The position numbers and the translations under genes are program-made. The notes beneath the pieces were generated by a model that saw only the letters and a list, made by a program, of their open reading frames with translations, was not told the DNA's origin and did not search any database. A stretch of DNA of 41,321 bases from Desulfobacteraceae bacterium (GTDB taxonomy: Bacteria; Desulfobacterota; Desulfobacteria; Desulfobacterales; Desulfosalsimonadaceae), in contig JAABSH010000034.1 in assembly GCA_011390465.1 (NCBI GenBank), forward strand, positions 1 through 41,321, given 5' to 3'. This document shows positions 1 to 7,275 of the stretch, in pieces (position 1 is the stretch's first letter; every line of letters starts with the position of its first letter).

Positions 1-1656
1 CCCTTCATTTCGGGCCTTGACCCAGTAATAATAGCGGTTTCCGGAAACAGTAGTGGTGTCGTCGTAAGACAAACCGGCAACGGAGGAAACAATTCGCCTG
101 GGGGTGGTTCCGGTCCAGGCGGGCATGTCGGCCCGATACACATCATAGCTTTCCGCACTGATAGAGACGTTCCAGGTCACCTGAACCCTGCCGGATATTG
201 TACCGTCACTTGCAAAAACACCGGTCGGAGCGATGGGGGCTTCAACGTTCGAACAAGACGAATCGCTTCCGTCGCAGTCTTGATCAATTCCGTCTTCGCA
301 GATTTCGATGGCACCGGGATAGATCGACATATCTGAATCATCGCAATCAGTGCTGTTGGCAACATATCCAGCGGGTTGATACTCTTCTTCCAAAAAATCA
401 GCGGGATCGCCAAAACCGTCGCCATCCAGATCTCTGTAATATTCAGCCTTATCATCTCCAATGGAAATGCGGTCTCCCGCCTCAAGGATACTAAGGGCAT
501 CTGTTTCAATATTTGTCACTTCAACCACGCCTTCTTCCACTTTCACTGTGGTGACATCCGAAACATGCGATACCAAAAAATCAGTGCCTTTTGGTGATGT
601 AATAGCCCTGTGTGTTTCGACCTGAAATTTTTTATATCCTTCATAACCCGGGGGTCTATAAAAACTGCATATTCCTTTAAGAAGCCTTCCGTAAACTTCC
701 AATCGGGAAATTTCTTTTTCCGGCTGCTGCGTTTTCACTTCGTAGGTTGTATTTTCTTTTATTCTTGTCCATGCGCCCCCCGCATCCCGTATCACGATCT
801 CCACACCCGGGCCGGTTTCGATTTGAGAGCCGCCATAAAGCCTGGTTGTCTCAATGTCTTCCAATTCTTCCCCATTGATATAAACCTTATGAACAACCGC
901 CAAATGGGTCCCATCCCCTTCCTGAATCCCCGGGTCCACGACATAGCTCCATGCTTCTTCGACCTCAAAGGTCACACTGTCTTCAGCGATTCCTCCTTTT
1001 TTATCAGAGACAACAACCTTTACGCTGTGCTCACCCGTTGACGGACTTGTCCACTTAAATTCCGGTCCCGCGCCGGCCTGTCGGGAATCATCAATATACC
1101 ATTCATAACTCAATTCATCATCATCAGGATCAGTGGCGTCCGCGTTAAATGTGAGAATTTTTCCCGCAGAAGGCTGGATGGGAGAATAACTCAACGTTAC
1201 TTCAGGCGGTTGGTTGGAACCAAGACGCACACCGCTGAAAGTGGTGATGCACTCTCCTTTGTCTTCCCATTCGCAATATCCCGTAAAATGGTTGCAGTCC
1301 GGCTGCATCACCCAAACATAGTGACCCGGCCTGACGCATTCTCCGTTCTGAGTGCTGCATATAAAAAAACGCGCTGTATTACCTGAAATCGTGCCATTCG
1401 TAAAGATATCGTTGCCGGGTATAGTTATGGAGGCACCATTTTGGGTAATCGTCACCACCCCTGAATACTCGCCAGAGCTAACCGTTGTTATTTGCCATTC
1501 TCCAGTCCACTGACAGGCGGCTTCGGAATGGGATGAATAAGCCAATACCCATATAATGGCTGACAGCATTAATAAAAAGAAAAAGTTACCTTTTAAATGA
1601 TGCTTCCCAAAACGCCCCCTGAACAGCACTTTTTGAAACAAAATCGAAAATTTCAT
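1..1656 (-). CDS. Secreted FecR-domain protein with PKD-like, MopE-type and fibronectin III modules (C-terminus outside window)
   Basis: An open frame of 552 codons runs without a stop from an ATG at 1656 (upstream AAAGGAAAAG acts as ribosome site) to the left window edge, so the C-terminus is missing. Residues 24-47 form a hydrophobic signal sequence ending SHSEA before a Cys-rich small beta-type domain (48-145). Residues 149-233 look PKD/cadherin-like (DATDPDDDELSYEWYIDD). Residues about 270-400 look like a FecR domain (GGSQIETGPGVEIVIRDAGG, then ITSPKGTDFLV and VKVEEGVVEV). Residues 405-469 hold a DxDxDG loop (RDLDGDGFGDP) and a MopE-type metal-binding motif (TDCDDSDMSIYPGAIEIC, then DGIDQDCDGSD). 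A fibronectin type III domain starts near 474. I infer a cell-surface or periplasmic protein that binds Ca or another metal. FecR domains normally transduce signals or bind glycans, but no sigma factor or TonB receptor is nearby. It lies 46 bp downstream of the aminotransferase gene and may be co-transcribed with it. Confidence 0.85.
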   Translation of the reverse strand, partial: MKFSILFQKVLFRGRFGKHHLKGNFFFLLMLSAIIWVLAYSSHSEAACQWTGEWQITTVSSGEYSGVVTITQNGASITIPGNDIFTNGTISGNTARFFICSTQNGECVRPGHYVWVMQPDCNHFTGYCEWEDKGECITTFSGVRLGSNQPPEVTLSYSPIQPSAGKILTFNADATDPDDDELSYEWYIDDSRQAGAGPEFKWTSPSTGEHSVKVVVSDKKGGIAEDSVTFEVEEAWSYVVDPGIQEGDGTHLAVVHKVYINGEELEDIETTRLYGGSQIETGPGVEIVIRDAGGAWTRIKENTTYEVKTQQPEKEISRLEVYGRLLKGICSFYRPPGYEGYKKFQVETHRAITSPKGTDFLVSHVSDVTTVKVEEGVVEVTNIETDALSILEAGDRISIGDDKAEYYRDLDGDGFGDPADFLEEEYQPAGYVANSTDCDDSDMSIYPGAIEICEDGIDQDCDGSDSSCSNVEAPIAPTGVFASDGTISGRVQVTWNVSISAESYDVYRADMPAWTGTTPRRIVSSVAGLSYDDTTTVSGNRYYYWVKARNEG

Positions 1657-1702
1657 CAACTTTTCCTTTCTTTTTGAGTTAATTTGATCAGATACCAAAC
1701 AT

Positions 1703-2902
1703 TTACCCCACCACGGTTTCAATGGCGGTCTGCATAATGGCCAGGCCTTGTTTTAATTCTTCTTCCCGGATGTTCAGGGCCGGGAACACCCGGATGCCGA
1801 TGCCCTGGGTCTGGCGAACAAACAGGCCCTGTTTCAGACATTCGTCACTGACCTTGCCGGCCAGATCCGGCGTGGCAAATTCCACCATGAGCAGCAGCCC
1901 CTTGCCCCGGATGTCGACAATGGCAGCCGGGAACCGGTTTTTCCACTGCCCCATGGTTTCCAGACAAATGGTTTCCATGTGGGCCACATTTTCAGACACT
2001 TTGTTTTCCACCAGATACTGTATCACGGCATGAGCCACGGCGCATCCCAAGGGATTGCCGCAATAGGTGCCCCCGTGATCCCCGATTTCAAAGGCCTGGG
2101 CTACTTTTTCGGTCATGGCGAACGCTCCAAAAGGGAACCCGCCGGCAATGCCTTTGGCCATGGTGAGAAAATCCACTTCAATGCCGAGGTGGCCGGAGAC
2201 AAACATGGGACCGGTGCGGCAGAACCCGGTCTGGACTTCGTCCGCGATCATGAGGGTGCCGTTTTTCCGGCACAGGCCCTGGGCTTTTTTGAGATACTCC
2301 CGGGACGGAATATGCACCCCGCCCTCTCCCTGGATGGGCTCGATGATAAAAGCAGCCGCATTTTCATCCAGGGCAGCTTCGAGTTCTTCCAGATTCCCAT
2401 AGGTCACAAACCGGTAATTGGGCATCAGGGGATTGAATTTTTCCCGGTGACTGGCCTGGCCCGTGGCAGATGCCGTGCTGATGGTGCGGCCGTGAAAACT
2501 CTGGTGGGTGGAAATTACATCCAGCCGGTTCGTCACTTTCCGGGCCAGCTTGATGGCCGCGTCATTGGCTTCAGCGCCGGAATTGGAAAAAAAGATCCGG
2601 GTGAGATGGGATGGCAGCACTTTCATCAGAACCGACAGCAGGCCGGCCCGGGCCGGAGAATAGGTCAGCCCGGAATTGGGGTTCTGGAGCATTTTTTTGC
2701 CCTGAACTGCCAGGGCCTCCGTAATCACCGGGGCCGCATGGCCGATGCAGGTAACGCCCCACCCGGAGGTAAAATCCATATACCGGTTGCCGTCCTCATC
2801 CCACACAAAAATTCCTTCTCCTCTGTCAATGGAAATTTTCTGTTTCACAAAAAACGGGGCCATATATTTGTCTTCAATTTCAAAGGTATTCTGGCTGGAC
2901 AT
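1703..2902 (-). CDS. Class III pyridoxal-phosphate aminotransferase, acetylornithine/4-aminobutyrate type
   Basis: This 399-residue protein has the fold-type I class III aminotransferase signature: NSGAEANDAAIKLARK (107-122), the cofactor Asp in ADEVQTGFCRTG (Asp221), the Schiff-base Lys in TMAKGIAGGFPFGAFAM (Lys250) and HGGTYCGNPLGCA. Length and motifs fit the ArgD/GabT/putrescine aminotransferase group. It would transfer an omega-amino group to 2-oxoglutarate in the cytosol. GFCRTG has Cys where ArgD proteins usually have Gly, and there is no arginine-biosynthesis neighbour, so the substrate (N-acetylornithine, putrescine, GABA or another) cannot be fixed from sequence. The ATG at 2902 has GGAAG about 10 bases upstream. 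It is separated from dinB by a 183-bp gap holding a hexamer repeat, and precedes the FecR gene on the same strand. Confidence 0.85.
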   Translation of the reverse strand: MSSQNTFEIEDKYMAPFFVKQKISIDRGEGIFVWDEDGNRYMDFTSGWGVTCIGHAAPVITEALAVQGKKMLQNPNSGLTYSPARAGLLSVLMKVLPSHLTRIFFSNSGAEANDAAIKLARKVTNRLDVISTHQSFHGRTISTASATGQASHREKFNPLMPNYRFVTYGNLEELEAALDENAAAFIIEPIQGEGGVHIPSREYLKKAQGLCRKNGTLMIADEVQTGFCRTGPMFVSGHLGIEVDFLTMAKGIAGGFPFGAFAMTEKVAQAFEIGDHGGTYCGNPLGCAVAHAVIQYLVENKVSENVAHMETICLETMGQWKNRFPAAIVDIRGKGLLLMVEFATPDLAGKVSDECLKQGLFVRQTQGIGIRVFPALNIREEELKQGLAIMQTAIETVVG

Positions 2903-2973
2903 AATAATTTTAACTTCCTTTTGGTTCCATGTTAATAAAAATCTTGGCCCATAGGACCAGACCTTTTGCCCTT

Positions 2974-3042
2974 AATCGGGATCGGGATCGGGATCGTTAC
3001 CTGTTTCGATTTCGATTTCGATACCGATCCCGATAGCGATTA
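2974..3042. repeat. NNATCG hexamer palindromic repeat, copy 1
   Basis: The left arm is a tandem run of GGATCG hexamers (2977-2996). The right arm (3006-3042) reads on the opposite strand as CTATCG, GGATCG, GTATCG, AAATCG, AAATCG. The whole is an imperfect inverted repeat built from a degenerate hexamer with a short central spacer. A second copy with the same unit lies at 29761-29815. It sits between dinB and the aminotransferase gene and may work as a transcriptional roadblock, but this is inference. Confidence 0.8.
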
Positions 3043-3085
3043 AATGGGTAATATACCATACCCGCAGTTTAAAAAACAATTTGAT

Positions 3086-4255
3086 TCAGCAATGTTTGTC
3101 CGGATCGGTCAACCCGGCCTTTGTAATAGCCTCCGGGCCGAATTTTTCCGCAATGCCGTCCACCACCGGACCGATTTTTTCCCATTTTTCCAAAGAGGTG
3201 TCAGAATCCGCAAAAAGCGTCATCTGAGTGGCCTGGTGCGGATCATCCAAGTCGGAAGCCCCCACGCCGATCAGGCGTACCGGCTGGTGCAGGAAAAAAT
3301 TTTCCAGAAGCCCGGCAGCAGCCTGAAAAATGGTTTCCGAAGCAGATGTGGGCCGATAAAGTTTGGTCTGCCGGGTTACCTGCCTGAAATCGCAATATTT
3401 AATCTTTAGCGTCACTGTGCGGGCCCTGCGACCCTTTTTCCTGAGCTGCCGGCCCACGTCTTCAGAGTGTTTGAGCAGATATTTCCTGAGCTTTCCCTTG
3501 TCAGAAATATCCGCGGCCAGGGTTTCTTCCGTGCTTACGGATTTCACCGGCCGGACCGGGGCAACAACGGACCGGTCAATGCCATGGGCCAGTTCATGAA
3601 GCCGGTGACCGTATTTTCCCAAAAGCGACACCAGTTTTTCCACGGGAAATTTTTTCACATCCCCCAGGGTGCTGATTCCGATTTTTTTCAATGCATGGGC
3701 GGCTTTTTCCCCGACCCCGGAAATTTTTCCCACCGGCAACACAGCAATAAAATCATCCACCGCATCCGGCGCAACATAGGTGAGGCCGTCCGGCTTGTTC
3801 ATGTCTGAGGCGATTTTGGCCAGAAACTTCAACGGCGCAATGCCCACGGAACAGTTCAGCCCCACGGTTTCTTTTACTTTGTGCTTGATGGCAAGCCCCA
3901 TCTCCCGGGGCGGTCCGAAAATGGCTTCACACCCGGAGATATCCAGAAACGCCTCGTCAATGGAAATCTGTTCCACCAACGGCGTAAATGTGTGCAGCAC
4001 CGCCATGACGGCCTGGGACACGTCTTTGTACCGGTGCCGGCGGGGCGGCACAAAAATACCGGCCGGGCATTTCTTTTTTGCCTGAAATACCGGCATGGCG
4101 GACCGGACCCCGTATTTCCGGGCTTCGTAACTGGCCGCCGCCACCACGCCCCGGCCGGAGGTGCCGCCCACAATCACAGGTTTTCCGGCAAGCGCGGGAT
4201 CGTCCAGCTGCTCCACGGACGCATAGAACGCATCCATATCCACATGAATAATCAT
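3086..4255 (-). CDS. dinB: DNA polymerase IV (Y-family translesion polymerase)
   Basis: The 389-residue product begins MIIHVDMDAFYASVEQ, with metal-binding Asp6 and Asp8 and the aromatic steric-gate pair FY (10-11). It carries the catalytic SIDEAFLD (Asp100, Glu101) and the helix-hairpin-helix region around ISGVGEKAAHALKKIGI. QMTLF near the C-terminus is a beta-clamp-binding pentapeptide, so the protein can be recruited to the sliding clamp. It copies damaged template with low fidelity and without proofreading. The start codon overlaps the stop of the upstream U32 gene by four bases (ATGA), implying translational coupling. I see no clear LexA box, as the likely promoter lies upstream of the U32 gene. 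Length and motif order are complete. Confidence 0.96.
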   Translation of the reverse strand: MIIHVDMDAFYASVEQLDDPALAGKPVIVGGTSGRGVVAAASYEARKYGVRSAMPVFQAKKKCPAGIFVPPRRHRYKDVSQAVMAVLHTFTPLVEQISIDEAFLDISGCEAIFGPPREMGLAIKHKVKETVGLNCSVGIAPLKFLAKIASDMNKPDGLTYVAPDAVDDFIAVLPVGKISGVGEKAAHALKKIGISTLGDVKKFPVEKLVSLLGKYGHRLHELAHGIDRSVVAPVRPVKSVSTEETLAADISDKGKLRKYLLKHSEDVGRQLRKKGRRARTVTLKIKYCDFRQVTRQTKLYRPTSASETIFQAAAGLLENFFLHQPVRLIGVGASDLDDPHQATQMTLFADSDTSLEKWEKIGPVVDGIAEKFGPEAITKAGLTDPDKHC

Positions 4256-6276
4256 GTGAGTTCGATTTTCCAGTTCCAGAGGCCGGGCCGGTCTTTTATG
4301 TTCACCTTTTTGGGGACCGGCTCCAAAAAATGCACCAGCAGTTTATAGCCGGCTTTTTTGAGGTCATCTGTTTTTGCGGTCAAATCCACCGGCCAGTTGG
4401 GAAATACCCAAAAATCGGACCCATAAGGCCGAACCCAGGCCTGCTCCCCTTTGGGGCTGGTAAAGGGATGGCCGGTTTTTAATTCTGAGGCCACAATGCG
4501 GGATACGCACAGGGGCCAGTTGCCGGAGACCACCATGCCCAAGGGCAGCGGGCTTTTTGACGGCAGGGATTCATAATCAGTGCGGCCCAGCTCCGGGCTC
4601 ACAATCACGCCGGAAATTCCCATGGCAGCAAGATTTTCAATGGCCAAGGCATTGGCGATATTGCAAAACGGCCCGGCCCAGAGGGTCAGGTTTTTGAAAT
4701 TGCGAAAAAACCCCGTCTGCCAGGGAGCGCCCAGCACAAAATTCCGGCAGTCTTTTTTCAGGGCATCTTCCACCAGGGCCTGTATTTTTGCCTGATCATC
4801 AGCCCAGACCACCGGGGGCAGCCAGATCCAGGTGCGCTTTCGGTCTCCGACCATCACCCGGGGCGTATCCGATGACAGCCAGACCCCGGTCAGGTCCCGG
4901 GCATTTTTTTTGGCGCCCTGCATGCTCCGGTACACCCGCATTTCCTGAAACACGATTTTAGGGGCTGATGCCGGCGGCAGCGTCGTCTGAAATATCGAGG
5001 CCTTTTGAATACTTTCCGGATAAAGGGCCAGTTGATTTTCAAAATGGTGCAGCTGTTTTTCAAGTTCCGGTTCCCGGCGGTCAATAATGTAAACCGGTGC
5101 GCCGTTTCTGGGCCGGCGGCCGGATGCAAATTTCAAAAACAGCTTTCCCCGTTTTGGCACATATCTGCCCACCCGGAAGGTCTGGTGCCAGGGGTCTTCT
5201 TCATTGCCGATGCGCAGCATGTCACCTGCCAGAAACGCTTCCCTGGGAATAACATAGGGTTTGCCGCCTTCGCCTTTGACGCTGCCGGCCATGAGCCCGG
5301 AACCGGTGCGGATGCTGATATCAATGGGATTCTGGGGGCGCTGGGGCAAAATATTATAATGGGTGGTGCGCCGGCCCATGGCATACGCCAGATATTCAAG
5401 AGCGGTTTTTTTGGCGGCCGCATCATCTGCGTGGTCTCTTAACAGGCGGTACGCGGAAACCGTATAATACACATAATGGACCCCTTTTTTCCGGCCCTCG
5501 ATCTTGAGAGCGGCCACCTGGGGCACGGAGGTGATGATTTTGGTCAGCACATCCACGGAAAAATCCTGGCAGGAAAAAAACTTTTCTTTTTGGCCGTCCT
5601 GTTCGTACACCCGGCGGCAGGGCTGCACGCAGCGGCCCCGGAGCCCGCTTTTGCCGCCCATGTAGCTGCTCCAGTAGCACCGGCCGGAAACAGCATAGCA
5701 CAGGGCCCCATGAACAAATACTTCCAGCGACAGCCCGGCCGGGCAGGCAGCAGCCATCATTTTGATTTCATCAATGCTCAGCTCCCGGGGCAGCACCACC
5801 CGCCGGATTTCCGGAAATTGCCGGATCGTTTCAAAGGCCGCCGGAAAAGACACATTGGCAAGGGTGGACAGGTGAATCTCGCCGGCAAACCCGGTCTGCC
5901 GGGCAAGGGATATCATGGAAAGGTCCTGAACAATAAGGCCGTCCGGGGCCGCGGCCCGGTTCAGCTGGTCCAGCAGCCGGCCCGCGGCATTCAGCTCATC
6001 AGATTTGATCAGCGTGTTGATTGGAACATAGACTTTTTTTCCCTGATCATGGGCCAGCCGGATTAAGGCTGCCAATTCTCCAGTGGCAAAATTCTCCGCT
6101 GCCATGCGCGCGGAAAAATGCTTGAGCCCGCAATACACCGCGTCCGCCCCGGCCGCCAGGGCCGCCAGAAAACTCTGGCGGCTTCCGGCAGGGGCCAGAA
6201 TTTCCGGCAAACCGGGTGCTGGTTTGCTGTTTTTGTCAAAAGATGCTTCTTGTGTCATCAAACAACCCTGGTTCAA
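4252..6276 (-). CDS. U32 family protein (RlhA/YdcP-like, probable RNA hydroxylase or collagenase-like family)
   Basis: The 674-residue protein contains the U32 signature at 184-220: LEVFVHGALCYAVSGRC, then GGKSGLRGRCVQPCRR, with Cys193, Cys200, Cys216 and Cys220, which in family members ligate an Fe-S cluster. The N-terminal part is a TIM-barrel-like domain (PEILAPAGSRQSF, GADAVYCG), and a C-terminal DUF3656-like extension gives the RlhA/YdcP size class. RlhA hydroxylates C2501 of 23S rRNA using prephenate-derived chemistry, while other members act on tRNA or ubiquinone. RNA modification is therefore more likely than proteolysis, though the substrate is uncertain. An alternative start is Met7 (MTQEAS). 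The gene leads a two-gene unit with dinB and diverges from the CooC-like gene. Confidence 0.85.
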   Translation of the reverse strand: MNQGCLMTQEASFDKNSKPAPGLPEILAPAGSRQSFLAALAAGADAVYCGLKHFSARMAAENFATGELAALIRLAHDQGKKVYVPINTLIKSDELNAAGRLLDQLNRAAAPDGLIVQDLSMISLARQTGFAGEIHLSTLANVSFPAAFETIRQFPEIRRVVLPRELSIDEIKMMAAACPAGLSLEVFVHGALCYAVSGRCYWSSYMGGKSGLRGRCVQPCRRVYEQDGQKEKFFSCQDFSVDVLTKIITSVPQVAALKIEGRKKGVHYVYYTVSAYRLLRDHADDAAAKKTALEYLAYAMGRRTTHYNILPQRPQNPIDISIRTGSGLMAGSVKGEGGKPYVIPREAFLAGDMLRIGNEEDPWHQTFRVGRYVPKRGKLFLKFASGRRPRNGAPVYIIDRREPELEKQLHHFENQLALYPESIQKASIFQTTLPPASAPKIVFQEMRVYRSMQGAKKNARDLTGVWLSSDTPRVMVGDRKRTWIWLPPVVWADDQAKIQALVEDALKKDCRNFVLGAPWQTGFFRNFKNLTLWAGPFCNIANALAIENLAAMGISGVIVSPELGRTDYESLPSKSPLPLGMVVSGNWPLCVSRIVASELKTGHPFTSPKGEQAWVRPYGSDFWVFPNWPVDLTAKTDDLKKAGYKLLVHFLEPVPKKVNIKDRPGLWNWKIELT

Positions 6277-6427
6277 TAAGATTTTTCCCGGATTCAGTTT
6301 CAGATTAACTCCTTGCCCGGATCACGCACAGATGTTATAAATATAAAAATTTAAAATCAATGCAAATATAACAACACCAAACCGGCTGGTTTCCGGCAGA
6401 TCCGCGGCTGACCGCAGGCAATGGCGG

Positions 6428-6455
6428 TTGCCTTTTGGTCACAAATGATTATAAT
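6428..6455 (+). promoter_or_regulatory. Predicted sigma-70-type promoter for the CooC-like operon
   Basis: TTGCCT at 6428-6433 and a consensus TATAAT at 6450-6455 are separated by 16 bases in the 243-bp divergent gap (6277-6519). Transcription would begin near 6462, about 58 bases before the ATG, which has AAGGAC as its ribosome site. The U32-proximal part of the gap is AT-rich and must hold the opposite promoter, but no convincing boxes were assigned. Confidence 0.45.
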
Positions 6456-6519
6456 CGTAATGATCTATTTTTACCGGGGGATTTGCCCCTTCAGCTAATA
6501 TCAACACAAGGACAACATC

Positions 6520-7275
6520 ATGAAAATCGCAGTCAGCGGAAAAGGCGGGGTGGGCAAAACCACGTTCTCATCCCTTTTTATACGTGCGCTTAATGCGGAC
6601 GGCAAACATGTTCTGGCCATTGACGCCGATCCGGACGCCAATCTGGCCGCGGCCATCGGTATTCCCAATTCAGATAAAATCGTTCCCATTGCCGAGATGA
6701 AAGATCTGGCCTATGAGCGGACCGAGGCCAAGCCCGGCACCATCGGCGGATTTTTCAAACTTAACCCCAAAGTGGACGACCTGCCGGACGTTTTGTCCGC
6801 CCGGTTTGAGAATATCAAGCTCATGCGCCTGGGCGGCGTTAAAAAAGGCGGGGCCGGGTGCATCTGCCCGGAAAGCACGCTCTTAAAGGCGCTGATTACG
6901 CACATTGTTCTGCAAAGGGATGAAGTGGTGGTCATGGACATGGAAGCCGGCATTGAGCATCTGGGCCGGGGCACGGCCCAGGCGGTGGACCGGCTCATCG
7001 TGGTGGTGGAACCCGGCAGCCGCAGCATTGACACGGCCCGGCATATCAATAAGCTGGCCGGCGAAATCGGCCTGACTGCCATTTCGCTGGTGGGCAATAA
7101 AATCCGCAGCCCCAAAGATGAGGCTTTTTTAAAAAAACATTTGGACGGATTCCCTTTTCTGGGATTTATTCCCTATGATGATGCCCTCATAGAAGCCGAC
7201 CTCAATGACATGGCCCCCTTTGACGTGGAATCGGAATCCCGCGCCATTGTTCAGTCAATGATCGCCGATCTCTGA
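6520..7275 (+). CDS. CooC-type nickel-insertion/CO dehydrogenase maturation ATPase
   Basis: The 251-residue MinD/ParA-type P-loop ATPase has a deviant Walker A GKGGVGKTT (7-15, signature Lys8), a Walker A' IDADPDANLA and the dicysteine motif GCICPE (Cys114, Cys116). That motif is the metal-binding hallmark of CooC. CooC dimers bind Ni(II) and deliver it to the C-cluster of carbon monoxide dehydrogenase or CODH/acetyl-CoA synthase in the cytosol. No CODH gene lies in the window, so it would serve an enzyme encoded elsewhere, as expected in an organism using the Wood-Ljungdahl pathway. The stop codon overlaps the start of the helicase gene by one base (TGATG), so the two are translationally coupled although their functions are not obviously related. 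Confidence 0.88.
   Translation: MKIAVSGKGGVGKTTFSSLFIRALNADGKHVLAIDADPDANLAAAIGIPNSDKIVPIAEMKDLAYERTEAKPGTIGGFFKLNPKVDDLPDVLSARFENIKLMRLGGVKKGGAGCICPESTLLKALITHIVLQRDEVVVMDMEAGIEHLGRGTAQAVDRLIVVVEPGSRSIDTARHINKLAGEIGLTAISLVGNKIRSPKDEAFLKKHLDGFPFLGFIPYDDALIEADLNDMAPFDVESESRAIVQSMIADL

Noticed and set aside
610-1041. 143-residue plus-strand ORF, with other plus ORFs at 198-597
   Set aside because: These lie antisense to the long secreted FecR-domain gene, which has a signal peptide, domains and a ribosome site; they are shadows.
1979-2935. 318-residue plus-strand ORF
   Set aside because: It is antisense to the class III aminotransferase and has no recognisable domain; the minus frame has all the catalytic motifs.
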